Assembly: GCF_042242105.1 (NCBI RefSeq)
Contig: NC_092014.1
Span: 2,640,874-2,704,873, forward strand
Direction: 5' to 3'
Source of the DNA: Pempheris klunzingeri
Lineage: Eukaryota > Chordata > Actinopteri > Acropomatiformes > Pempheridae
DNA length: 64,000 nt
The position numbers were made by a program, and so were the translations under genes. Each line of letters starts with the position of its first letter. Position 1 is the stretch's first letter. Below the pieces are notes generated by a model. That model ran no database searches and was not told where the DNA came from. It was given only the letters and a program-made list of their open reading frames with translations. Shown here piece by piece: positions 34,201 through 48,500 of this stretch.

Positions 34201-37200
34201 GACGAAATTAAAATAATTTCAGGCACAAAATCTGTCAAAACTACGGTGTAATGTGGGCTGTCCCCATTTTTAGCTAATTATTATATCATATTATATTATA
34301 TCGTGTATGTGTTATGGTGTATTGTAGTGTGAGTTTTTAATGGAATTCCATATAATAATAATGTAAAAGGATGTTATGATACTAACACCTGAACGTTTCA
34401 CCTGCACTTCGCAGTTGGGATGAGCTGCAGACTAGCTGTAGCTAGTCTGCAAATAAATAAAACAGAAATAGAAAAAAGAATTAGGCTTCATTCCAATACT
34501 TCTGCACTTCTATAGCCAAAAGATACCAGGACATGTCAGACTGTAGCTGCCTTACACAGTATGTAAGGCTGTTCTGTCCCACAATCCTCTGCATAGCGTA
34601 AGATAAGGACAGGACTGGAGAGGACAGGACAGGACAGGACAGGACAGGACAGGACAGGACAGGAGAGGAGAGGACAGGACAGGACAGGACAGGACAGGAC
34701 AGGACAGGACAGGACAGGACAGGACAGGACAGGACAGGACAGGAGAGGAGAGGACAGGACAGGACAGGACAGGACAGGACAGGACAGGACAGGACAGGAC
34801 AGGACAGGACAGGACAGGAGAGGAGAGGACAGGACAGGACAGGACAGGAGAGGAGAGGACAGGACAGGACAGGACAGGACAGGACAGGACAGGACAGGAC
34901 AGGACAGGACAGGACAGGAGAGGAGAGGAGAGGACAGGACAGGACAGGACAGGACAGGACAGGACAGGACTGAGCAGGAGAGGACAGGACAGGACAGGAC
35001 TGAGCAGGACAGGACAGGACAGGACAGGACTGAGCAGGACAGGACAGGACAGGACAGGACTGAGCAGGACAGGACAGGACAGGACAGGACTGAGCAGGAC
35101 AGGACAGGACAGGACAGGACAGGACAGGACAGGACAGGACAGGACAGGACAGGACAGGACAGGACTGAGCAGGACAGGACAGGACAGGACAGGACAGGAC
35201 AGGACAGGACAGGACAGGACTGAGCAGGACAGGACAGGACAGGACTGAGCAGGACAGGACAGGACAGGACAGGACAGGACTGAGCAGGACAGTCCGATGG
35301 AGGACTGATTCTTTGGCCCCAGAGTTATTAAAGTAAATACTGGAGCCAGTTTTCACAGGACACAGAACCTCTGAACGTTTTTCAGACAGTCAGATCAGGA
35401 GAAAATAAACGTGCCTCTTTCACAAAGATGTGGGAACACAGACATCTCTGACGGGACGCTGTTGAAGAACTGTTTCTGACAGACAGCTGTCACTCTACAC
35501 CTGCTCCACCAGGTGATTTCATCACTGCAGGCCAAAGCTAGTTAGCATGGAGGCTAACAGCTGTTACCCAGACAGTCGTTGGACAACATCTAACTAGATA
35601 CTGAGCAAAACTCTGAGGAATAGTAAAACACCAAGTAGTTCACCCCACTGCTGCAGCTTGTAACGCATCATCCTGTTAGAGTATCTTTGAAAAGGATCAG
35701 AGTTTAAGCTGCGACTTCACGACAAAGTAATACGTCCTAATTATATAAATATATATGCATACTGCACGCAACAACGCCTGCTTCGTAGGGCCAGCTGTTA
35801 AAATGTTAAACAGCATGTTAGAAGAAAGAGTTTGTGGTTTGGTGTGAAGTTTGACAGAAGAATCAACCAGTTTTATTTTTCATTTCTGTTTTTTAGGGTT
35901 TTATATTTGTAGTTTTTGGCCATCAGTTCAATCAATAATTATTCATAACATTCTTCTCACGACATTAAATGCAGAGATTTGGGGAAACTGTGAGGAACAC
36001 ATGCAGTAAGATGGTTTGCAGATCACTCTGGCTTCCTGGTTTCTACCTGCAGAAAAGACCTGCCTGTGTCTGAGGCAGAATATATTATATTTTAGTTTGT
36101 TTTCATTCACTCATTACTAACTGACACGTGAACACAGATGATTTGTCAGAGAGAATTAAATTTGTTTTTCCCATCTAAAGTATCGTATCATTATATCAGT
36201 CAAGTGTATTGAGTGTTTGATAAAAACTTTATAAACATGATCAATGTTCAGTGTTCACATCATTGTTGTGTACTATACTTAAATATAAATAAAAAAGATT
36301 TCGTGTCATCTTTGTAGGGGCCTGTTGGACCTCCTGGAGATCCAGGCACATCGGGCCTAACTGGGGCAACAGTACGTTTATTATCAATAAATTTGATCAA
36401 ATTATTCTCATTCTGTTGAAATGTCAGAGGAGCCGGTGGGTAAAAGTCCCTATTTAACATTACTGTTTGTTTTCAGGGAGATCCTGGAGCACGTGGGCCT
36501 CCTGGGGAGCCTGTGAGTAGAAATATTAATCTGAATTAATCACTTTTACATTCATGTTTTAACACCCAGATTCGATTCTGGTGCAGATCCTGTACAAACC
36601 AGAGTTTTGTAAAGATTTGCTGCCTATAAGTATCAGGATACATTGGGGATAAAATGCATGATAATTCATTTTTAGTGATTATAAACCGCAGTGTGAAGAA
36701 CTGAAACGACCTGTAGACAGACTGTATCATTGTCAGGCCTGACCGCTGACCTCTAATATGGTCTAAATCATCATCGTGACATTGAAAAGATATGATCTGA
36801 TATCAATATATGTCACAATAAAGCAAATGTATGAAAAAATGCTTATTTATGTTACATAATTAGACGATTTCTCTGCACAAATCAAAGAAATTTGCGGCGT
36901 TATGATGCATTTATCTCCCTTTTTTGAGCACCAACAATACTGTGCAACCACAGTTTTCTTTACTAACATCTGTTTCTCTCCCACAGGGTGTAGGACTCGA
37001 CGGGCTTGATGTGAGTACCTGTAATACCACATTTTATTCACCCTGCTGTCACGGTTAGACGACTAGAAGTAAAATCATTCTGTCCTCATTCAAGTTAGTG
37101 GAAGTTTACACATCCACAGATTAGACATTGATTAGACATTGATTAGACTACCTACATGTGAGCGCACATAGTGATGTCACAGTGTACCTACATCTTTAAC

Positions 37201-40200
37201 CACCAGTTCCTCTTTAACATTAATGATATGTCAAGTACATTAGTGTTAATATACTTAATAAATATCTCATATATTATATATTTCCAGTGGTGTTTTCAGC
37301 GCCCTCTGCAGGACGGACTAATGCAATTTAATGTTGTGAAACAGTCGCAGCTTGGTTAGGTTTAGGGAAAAGAGAATGTTTGGGGTTAAAATAAGTGTGT
37401 TTAAGTACTAAGCAGACAGAAGTGATGGAGGTTAACTCAAAGTCAAAGGTCAGAGGCCATCAGAGGTGAAAATATGCATTAGTTCAGGCTTTTTTCCGCC
37501 GTTTGTTAACAGGGTATTCCTGGTACAGACGGGCTGCCGGGTGAACTGGGCAAAGTCGGACCACCTGTGAGTGCACTTATCATTTTAATCATAATCAATA
37601 ATTCAATTCAGTCTCAAGAACGTAAACATTAAATAAAACAAGAGAAGGTAAGAATAAAGCGGATATTGATTGTTAGTCTTAACAACTCTTTCTCTCACAG
37701 GGAGCGAGAGGCAAAAGAGGTCAAGTGGGTCTTCCTGGTGCTGCTGGGCCGCGGGTAAATATCTCAGCCTCTGTCTCCACTGCCCTTAAACACTATCACT
37801 AGGACTGATTATTGATTATTGCATGTTAAAGTAGAAGTTGGGGTGCAGGGTGTCAACTTTTAGAGCCCCTAAAGACCATCGGCAACTGCCTTTGTCAATG
37901 CAATGAAGAAAATAACAGCCCATGTATGTTTTAGGGTAATTTCTTTCTTGCACGCTAAAATAAAAATCCCCCAAATTAATAATTCAAATTAATTTAAGCT
38001 GTGTTTTTTTTTTTCTCTAGGGTCCTCCAGGCGTGTATCAGGGCGAGGACCTGGTAAGTTTGATCCCACAGTAGATTCATTTACAGCAATTTCAACACCT
38101 GCCTTTACAAATAATTATATATGTTAATAAATGTATTTAACTACCCCAGAAAGACAAAAAATAACTTAATTAATCAGAAGTCATCTAAAGACTCAAACTA
38201 ACTGTGACTGCAGGATATATATTATAAGATCTTGGAATATTTTGTCATGATTACAAACAGAATTCGTAGTAAATAGACAAAACAAGTCAATTCACTGTGC
38301 AATTATTGAATTTACAGGGTAATATTTGATATTTCTTATATTCTTAGTACAATCCTCAACACCGTGTGTGTTATATTATCTTTATTCTGTTATTTTAGAT
38401 TTATTCATCACTTCATTCTTGACTCTTGAGCTGTTGTAACAAGTGATTTTCCCCAGTGTGAGATCAATAAAGTTTATTATGTTATTATGTTATGTTATGG
38501 TAGTGGGGGTGGGGGGGTCAGTATCAGTGGAGCCCCCTAGTGGCAGGGCTCTTCCATGACCTCAAATTAGGCTGTTGTGTTTTTCAGTGTCCCAACGCCT
38601 GCCCCTCTGGTCTGACTGGACACACTGGTCTCCCCGGCATGAAAGTAAGTGGTCCTGACGCTGGTGATTATCAAATCTAACTCAGTGACACCAAACTTAA
38701 CCGGCCGTTCCTGCCTGCAGGGCCACAAAGGAGTTAAGGGTGAATCTGGTGAGCCTGGACGACAAGGACACAAGGTAACGTCCTGTTCCTTTCTCACTGT
38801 TTTATCAGTTTCCCATTAGTGAGAATGGTGTGTATCTCATATGTAGAGACTCACATCCTCCTGAGACCCCTGATTTTTTCATCCAGAGGGAGTTTGTTTT
38901 CTATAATATGTCCTTTATCCTGGAAACTGGGCCAATATTTGCACAAAAAGTAGGATAAATTACATGACATGGTTTGGTAATGATACAATAAACTCATTTG
39001 ATTCAATAGTCGAAACAAAAATAAAATAAAATGTGAATCCTGGCTCTTTGCATCCTTCTCTAATATTTCCATAAATAAAAAAACATCCTACTGAAGAGCA
39101 GAAACCAGTTTATCTATTCTCCTCTTTACAGCCACAGAACACAGACACAGGATGTGCTCTGTTGGTCTAATGTGTGTCACATCGTTAGAAAGCCCAGGAT
39201 GTGCTTTTTGCAGCACATTAAAGTAAAGGTCTCGATGTCGTTTCTCCCACAGAGGACAAATATGAGCCGTCTCAGGAGGAAATGTGCTCAAAGTGTCTGT
39301 AGTTAAACACAGCATGTAATAAAAGAAGCACGTTGTGCTTTTTTCTGCTGAATAAAGCTGAAAATAGGATCAAAAAGGGGATTTAAAGTGTGACAACAGG
39401 ACATAACATGGGTTTAATGTTCTCTTCCAGGGAGACGAGGGCGACCAGGGGCTGATGGGAGAAGTTGGCGCTCAAGGACTACCAGTAAAATATTTCACCG
39501 TTCTCTCTATGAAAGTTCCCCCCACGTAGCTCCTGCTTCACACCAGCTTACACCTCAACAGTCAAATATATTAACATGGGACATTTCTGTCTCTTTTCCT
39601 CTATCCGCTGAGTAATTTTAGGGCTCAGGTGGACCAAGAGGCCTCCCAGGAATAATGGGCTCCAAAGGTGACAGGGTAAGAGGCCGCAAGCTCACACACA
39701 CACACACGCGCTAAACTTTCAAATCAATTATCCAATCAGGACGAGACACGGGATGGCCGCCAATTAGACCTCCAACAAAGGAATTTCAAAATAAAAGCTC
39801 ATAAAAGAATGCAACTATTCCGTACAGTCGCAAAATCTAATAAGAGTTCATTAAAACCTGAAGAAATATGAAAACTCACCAGATGTCTAATCTAACTCTC
39901 TCGCTTAATCAGTTTGGTCTACACCTGCTCTGTATGGAAAGCATCTTGAGATAAGAATTGTTATGAATTGGTGCCATATAGTAAATAAAGACTGATTGAT
40001 TGATACATCGTCTACACTGAAATAAAAACGATGCACACATCCACATTGACGTATACTGACTCAAACGGATGTTACAAATGGATGTTTACTGACTACAACT
40101 AATTTTGAGTCTCCACAAACAGGGACCTCGTGGAAAACCTGGAGATGGAGGTCCTCGGGGAATCCAGGGCGGCCCAGTGAGTACCCATCTCTGTGCCACC

Positions 40201-42478
40201 TCTGCTGTTTGTTATTTAGGCAAAAACAGTGATAAATACTGATGTTTTTTAGGGTGATCAAGGCCAGAGAGGAGCCATCGGGGAGCCCGGGCCACCAGGA
40301 GTACTGGTAAGATCTTTTATTTATTTGTTTTTATCGTGTAGTCATCCTTTATTTAACCCTCTGGCCAAGATGGCAGCAGAAAAAAACCCATTAACAGCGT
40401 TTAAAATAGTACAAACAAAGACAAATAACATCTCAAGAATACACAACACAGAACACATGGGGACCAAAAGCTTGTTAAACACAAATCAGCACAAAGACAA
40501 CAACTGTGACCAAATTTAGCTGCTCTAAACAAACACGTGTTCATGTTCTGCACTGAGAAAAAAGTGTTTTAAATGTGTAATTCCACTGGAAATATCAACC
40601 GCCTTCATGAAAATACACTTTAAAATGACACTTTTAGGACTTTTTTTTGTTTGTCCTTCAATATGTGCTCTAGATTTAACTTCCTTGTTTCTTTGTAGGG
40701 GGATCGAGGTCCCTCAGGGATCAGAGGAGTGCCGGGGCCAAAGGGAGAGCCTGTGAGCATCACTTCACCTTATCACTCAAATCAGTCGATCAATCAGTCC
40801 CCCTTCTTTCAAACCCTGCTACACAACCATCGTCATAACTAACTCCCCCTTAATGCGACCTACAGTCTCTATCTTCCAATTATATAATTCACCATATCTG
40901 ATATTATATGTTTTTATCATTTCTTGTTCAAAAGCCTGATTCTTCTTCTTGTGAGCCTCTAATAAACCTCTAATCTCTGCTGCCAACAGGGCCTCCCTGG
41001 TCCAGACGGCCGTGAGGGGATACCCGGCCTGCCAGCATCCAAGGTTACTCCTCTGTTTTCTGCCATTTTATAGTAGCAGATTTGACGAGTGTGTTTTTAG
41101 ATATAAAGTCTCTTTCTATTTGAATGAAATCCAGCTTGCGTCTGGTCTTTTTTAGGGTTTTACTGGGAAAAGTGGGGCTCCAGGTGATGCTGGCCCACAA
41201 GGACTTCCTGTAAGTGTGACCTCTGACCCCCCCCCCCCAAAAAAACACCCCTGATTCCTCATTAACAGTGTGAGATTTCCCCCTTTTGAGCTCAGATATG
41301 ATGTTTGATTGGATTTTCTTCATGCAGGGTTTGCCAGGCACTTATGGCCAGAAAGGAGTCAGTGGTCCACAGGTGAGTCAGATCAAAACCCTGGGCTGCA
41401 ATTTATACAATACTGAGTGATATTTCCTACTGTTGGATTAGTTTTCTTAGTGAAATAAAGTGTCCTGTTACTGTCACCAGGGTGTCACAGGTGATCCAGG
41501 TGTTGTTGGACTGATGGGGTCTCCAGGGAAACAAGTGAGTTTAAAGCACGTTGACACACATCCATGTAAACGTGCATCAAATCACCTGCCGAACATCATT
41601 TTAGTCCCATTTTGGGGTATTTTAATAATCTGGAAATGTTCTTAACTCATACTGGAGCTCTGATAACCAATTGACTATTTGATCTTACTTCTTATTTGCC
41701 TCCAGGGCGAGCGGGGCGAGCAGGGAGAGGTTGGACCAGTGGGACCAAGAGGAGGACCAGTGAGTCAACTGCATCTACATTTACCTTAAAGCTGCGACAC
41801 AGAGACAGAAAATACATATTTGTCCTGCCCTCCTGCTCTTATCGCTGATCCTTTGGAGACACCTGGGGGTCCCAGAAGCCTCGAAGGCAGATAGACTTCC
41901 TAGTTTGTGTCCAATTAGCCTTAAACTGCAGGCCAGGCCCTAGTTAATTTAATTTAAAGGCAGGAGGTGTTTTAAAGGAATTCTCCTTGCTGTTCTTTAT
42001 CATTATATTATATCAGAGGGCTGCATACTGTAGCCTGTGCAAAATGTGCCTGTTTGAGTCTGATTAAAGGAGATTAATGAGGCCAAAGTTAGAGCTGCGT
42101 GAGATTTAGACACATAATTTATCCTTTGTTACCAAATCTGATCCAAAGTAAAACTGTACTGAGCAGGAGGATCAACCAGACTGGTGAGAAAAGTACTGCA
42201 CGCTTGTCATAAAGAAGAACTCATATAAAAGTACCTGTTCAACAATGTATAAATACTCTGTGACAAGAAAAAGTTACTTTACTTAGTAAAAGAACAGCAA
42301 AGTATGAACAACAAAATGCACTTAAAGTATTGAAGTAAGTATATGCTGCTGAGTAATAGTGTCATTTAAACCTTATTATTGGAATATTTAGCATTTTAGT
42401 GCTAAAGGAAGGAAAGGAACAGCACATTTTAACTACTTTACATTTACTTTACTGTCGGATAGTTTAATCTATATCATG

Positions 42479-42512
<34 letters not shown>

Positions 42513-45500
42513 CAAATATAAATAGATAATGTGTTTTGATCAGAATCAGAATCACGTTTATTGCCAAGTCAGTTTTCACATTACAAAAAATGTGTCTTGA
42601 TATAGTGGTGCATAATTAAAAACATATAAATATGTGATATAAAAATATAAGATAGAGATATTTACATTGCAGAAATTGAGGAAAGTATAATGTCCACTTA
42701 ATTTGTCTTTAAAGATGTAAGAGATTGATGAAGCAATAAAAGATGCTCATGCAATCAATAGTCCGATTTTGCACAGCTGACTCAATTGACTACTCTGTGA
42801 AGTAACTAAAGCTGTCACATAAAGTAAAAAGTAGAAATGTAGTAGAGTAGAAGTAAATAAAAATACTCCAGTGAAGTAAAAGTACCTGCAAACTGTAGTT
42901 AAGTCCAGTGCAGAGTGAATGTGCTTAGTCACTTTCCACCACTGGCAGTCAGAACATGTACAGTCTGCTGCACAATTCAGTGTTTTCATCGTGCATTCTG
43001 CAGATTTTACACCTCTGCATTGTCTAATATAATAAAATGATATAAAATAAAACAAATTCAGATGTCTGTAACCGTCCAGAAGGAACAGAAACCACAATGT
43101 GGCTTCGTTGTTTAATATTTCCTGGATGATGTAGGAATTAAAAGGAATTAAAATCGTTCTAAAAGCGTTTATATATTCACAAAATTCAAAGCCATCAGTG
43201 TGACGATGTGCAGCTCTGGATTTAAAACATGTCTTTGCACTTATATTTAGGCATCTATTTGTATTTTCTTTTCTTTTCTCTCTTTTAGGGTGAACGAGGA
43301 CCAAGAGGAAATGAAGGGCCTGCAGGATTACTAGGATCCAGGGTAAGACCCTATAAAATCCCACCCAACACCTCGACAGAAAACCACCACAGTCAGAGAG
43401 GAGGGGGTGACAGTAGAGTTCAGCCAGAGAAGGTTTGCAGTTGTAGTGGGACAAAGATCAACCTTCAACAACAGCTGGAAACAAAGATGATGATACTGGG
43501 TGTGGTGGCGCATTAACTCGCAAACACAGGCTGTAAGAAAAAGCTGCAGGAGATATCTCCCTCCATCACAAGCAGGCAGGACGCTTTTTTATTTTACAGG
43601 TCAAAGTTCAACCACTTAGAACGAAGATACACCCACTAATCATGGTGGATGGTGAGCAAGAGAAAGACTGAGGTGACTGAAAAGACAAGATAATTAGGGG
43701 GGATATTGCTCTGCATGAGAGGAGCTTCTTAAAAGCAGGTATAAATATAAACCAGCTTCTTTTCTATCAAGTCAAAGTATAGATAAAAGCCACATGTTTA
43801 TTGGCTTTTTGCTCATTTTGAATAAACATTTACGCCCCCACCCACCAGTCCTCATTAACAAATCCTTCTCTGTAGAAAGCGAAGCTCGACAAGCGTGATA
43901 CTAAATACAAATAATCAACCAAAGAGGTTAAAGAAAACAAACAAATGCCAAAATTAAAAGAAACCAAAACAAAAAAAAGAAGCAAAATTGTTCATAAAAT
44001 GTAAAAAATGTGCCTACATTCAAATGACAATTTTACTTCTTACTCAGGTAAAGTTTTTGTCGGTTTTTCTTCTGCCAGACTGAAAGACGTCTCCTCAATC
44101 CTTAATTAATTAACTAGAATTTGGTTTCTGAGTATCTTTCCATTTTAAAGCAATTGCACATTTGGCTTGTAACAGACAGCAAATAATGAGTCTGTTTCCT
44201 TTCATTTACTGGAAAATCTTCACGTAATATATGCAATAGATAAAAGTTAGATGTTAATGCTTGGCATAAAATGTCATGTGTCATATTCAGTAAATCGTTA
44301 GTTGCAGGTCTATGCTGTTTCATACATTGGCACTTAAGTACATCCTTTGATTTGTTCAATGTTTGTATGATATTTGAGTTACAAGTTACAAGAAGTAAGA
44401 TTAATAAATCCAAAACTGTGACGCTAGTGTAAGGACAGAAACATCTGGAAGCTTTCAGAAAGTGTGTGGCCCCAGTACAGAACCCTGTGGTGCTCCAAAC
44501 TTTGTTAATTGTGGTTTCTTAGAACAGATTGTCATAAAGAAAAGACTTGTGATACTTCATCTGTTTACTGCAATAATAATAATAATAATCATACAGTATA
44601 ATCCGTTGCTAATAATGAATAATTCTCGAATTACAAAATAACTGCAGACATCAATTCTTACGATAAATTGACTTCTTAAGCCTATAAACACTTGGCTTTG
44701 TGACCACCTCTCTTTCATAAATATGGATTTAGTAAATATTATTTCTTACATGAAATGAAACCTGAATAAATTCTGTAAAGAAGTTGTTTCTGGGATTTTC
44801 CTGCTGGCAGGTGAACAAACTACCAGGGCTAAAAACATTCCTCTTTTTGGTAGAACTAATTAAACCTTGGAGGAGGAAAACAACAGGATTATGGTAATAC
44901 TCTTATGAGAAAAGATATGGATGAAATGAGACCATGAGTGGAAGGAGAAAGAGTGAAAAATGTAATTAAATGAAGTTTGTTCAGGCTGAAAATATGAAAC
45001 GTAATAATGTCCCAGATGTGATTGACCTCATGCATGCTCTGTACGGCTGAAAACCTTTTCCCTATCAAACTATGGCATCAAGGACCTGAAATACAAAGCG
45101 AGGAACGAGTGTTCGTCAATACTATCTCCTATCCTGAACGGATTATTCAACACGAGGATCATTCACCGAGACAAACCTTGTATCTGGGCACTGAAGCCTT
45201 GTGACATGCTTTTATTAAAGAGTGTCAGGTCTTTATGAACTTCAGTCCCTGCAGTTGAATCTCTAATCCGCCGGTGAGCGGGCATGAATGGCCCCTTGTT
45301 ACAGAAATCTGAAGGCCCAAGGGTTGTTTTTTCTTCTGCAGCTCAGGGGGGGATTCAGGGCAGGAAAAGAAGCCGAGAAGCCCTCAAAGAGCTCTCTGTT
45401 CCCCAGGAATGCCTGAAACCTGTTGGCCCACTGTACGGCACAATCAGTACCCACACACACCCAGAAACATGTGAGGGTTGGGTGGTTGGGGGTAAGGGGG

Positions 45501-48500
45501 TGTCTTCTGGACCTTTGCGCCTCTCCGTTTCGACGATGTGAAGCTGGAAACGTTTTTATTTTTTCTGTGGATGTGGTTAAAAGTAGGGGGTGGGTTGACT
45601 TTTCTAAAAAACTTCACACAGTCGGTCTTGTGTTATGATTCTGAGCGTGCATGTGCGCGTACCTTCGGCCTATTTAACTGTTTATTTCTGTGTTTTAAAC
45701 AGGGAAGCAAAGGGGATCCGGGCCTTCCTGGACTTCCTGGTCCTGCTGGCTATCGTGGCCAGAAGGGCGACAGGGTAAGAGACACACAATGTTTTAAAAC
45801 AGAAAAAAGAGTCAATAGGTGCTGGATCAATGCATTTTGTCATTTCAAACAAGCCTCATGATCATAGTAATAGTTTTTCTAATGAATACTGTCTAGATAA
45901 TTGGCCCATACTCTTATGTTTGTCTAAGGTTGAATATAAGTGGAGCTATACATAAATATGTGTCTACAAACCCTCAAACTATTAGTAAAGACCATCCTCT
46001 CTCTTTTTCAGTAAATATGTGTTTTGTGATGTCACATGTAGGGATCAAATGACCTTGTTCAGCGTTAGCATGATGCTCGGCTAACGTGCTCAGGTAGCTG
46101 ACCAATCAGAGCAGAGCACAGTGCTTTTAAAGGGGAGGGAGGCCTTAAAGAGACAGGAGCCAATAATAGAGGGTTCAGGAGGAGGGCGAAAAAGAGTAAA
46201 AGAGAAAAATAATATGTTTTTTGAACATTACAACATGCAAACATAATCTAGTAGGACTCCCAAACACAAGTATGAATCTGAAAATGTCTCCTTTAAAAGT
46301 TGGTACAAATATAGCAGTATTCAGCCACACTGAGGAAGTCTAATCAGCTGATCACCTGCATGGCAGTACAACGAATTTTAAAGTATGTTTACAGAATGAA
46401 TTTTAAGATTTTAAGACAATTTGTGTGCAAATTGATATGTAAATTAATAAATATCAGGTTCCTCTGATAAACTTACATAGTTCAATGCAGTTTTGTGGAG
46501 TAGTTTTTCTTTTGAGAGTCATAAATATTGCTGAGTTTAAAGTGTTTGTTCGTGTTGTTTTCACTCTAAAAACCCACTGTACTCAACCTGCTCAGCAGTG
46601 AACAGCAGACAGACACAGTTAAATATTAGCTGGTGAACATAATGAAGCATTTAGTCGCTAAAGAGCCAGATATTTTGCACAGTAGGTGGTGGAGACCAAA
46701 AACAGAGCTAAAAGTGAATATTAGACTTACATTCATTGGATGGACACAAACATGACTGCAAATGACTGTTAAAACAACTGTTTGCCAACAAGTTTGACAT
46801 AATAACTTAAAAATATCAACAAATCAGTAATCCAGAGCAAACCAGGATGCTATTTTGTTTACAAATTACATTAAAAACAGGAAGCAGCAAAATACGCGAT
46901 TAGATTCACGCAGTGCTTGATTGCCACCAGATGTGCACTGAAATAGTCAGGTCAAACAATAGGCAATAGCAACAACAATAATAACATACAAAAATAGATA
47001 TAAATATCACATGTCCACAAGATAATGAGATATAATCAATGCCAGAGTACAAAAATCTGGTTGTTCCATCTCAAATACTGCAGAGGTTGAGTAGATCCAG
47101 AGTGCATTCTGTTTTCTTACCATACCGCAATGACTTTCCTCGAAATATAATAATATGCACATTAAAAAACGATTTTTTGTAAAGGTTTATGTAAAAAGAG
47201 GGTACTATACAAATACCATATACCAGGGGGGAGAGAGCCCGTCTGTGTCGCCAGTTTTATACATTTTTCAATGTCGTCTTCACAACTTTTTCACAAAAAT
47301 TTGCAGGATTAAAGAATGATTTTTTTTTATAATTTTGGACATGGACACAAAATATTATTGTCAAATTTAGTGTGAGAAGCTGAAAATGCTCAAATCTCAT
47401 TTCTGAAAATATAAAGTGCAGTCGGAATGAATAAGAAAGGGTCAAATCTGGAGCAGGGTAATGAATAAAAGCAAAAATGAGCTGACTAATATCTATGATA
47501 CGTAAAAATATATTCCTATAATATATTCAGAATAGATTTAGTTGTTTGAAAATATCTATCTCATTATGTTTTGTTTTTCTTTTCTCAGGGTGCCGTCGGT
47601 CTCGATGGTCCACAGGGAGAGCAGGTAATTTTTTTTTTTTTATTATAGTTTTAATATTACACCTGCTGCTATTAAAAGCCACAGATCACAGAGTGTTGAG
47701 TTGAGACACATTAAGCGCTGAAAATCTGTCATACATCTTTATTTTAGGGACCTCCAGGAGCTGAAGGAACGTCAGGAGAGCGCGGAGAACTGGTGAGTGA
47801 TTACCGACGACTTACAGGAGGATGAAAACCTGAAAGAGTGTTGCTTTGGATGCACATTTTTTCATATATATACGATTTTCTTTTCTCTTTACAGGGTGAT
47901 CAAGGAGAACCAGGGGAGAAAGGATCGGTACGTTCACCAAACACAGCATCGAAACCACATCACCAGCTCTTATTTATCAGGAATAACACCACGAGATCTA
48001 TTATCTTGACTTCAAGTGGGTCCTCAACAACAGTTATATAGTATAAAGATAATTAATGACTAAAAAAACAATATATGAATTACTAATGAGACACACAAAA
48101 TCAGGAGATCATACTTGGATCATAGATAATTCATAGACAGAAAAACATGAATCTCAGGGGTAGTATTAAGTGTTAAAGACGTGTTAAAACATTATTATAG
48201 AGTTATTATGGACATGCACAACTATTCTGGAATAAATCAAACAGGTGAAAGACGATATGGATTGAATATTTATAGGACAATTATTCCAAAGTGGGAGATT
48301 TAAACATAAGGAGTGGAGAAAGGTATCATAAATAATCAAGGATAATTAAAATATATGTATTTCAAAATAAACTGCTGTCCTCTAATGATGGCAGAGCGTA
48401 AATGATTATTCTTTTTTTTTTAACCGTTATTCTTATAATGAAAGAACAGCCAAGAACAAATCTGCATCATCTATTATCTATTATATATCATCTATTATAT

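Noticed and set aside
34606-35290. Possible CRISPR-like regular array
   Set aside because: The units are 5 bp with no unique spacers, in a vertebrate intron; it is a simple satellite.
34481-35356. 291-codon Ser-Cys-Pro-Val-Leu open frame on the minus strand
   Set aside because: It is only the translation of the AGGAC satellite and flanks, and lies within a col9a1 intron.
42747-43454. 235-codon minus-strand frame in col9a1 intron 22-23
   Set aside because: It runs through a col9a1 exon antisense and through repeat DNA, with no domain; chance open frame.
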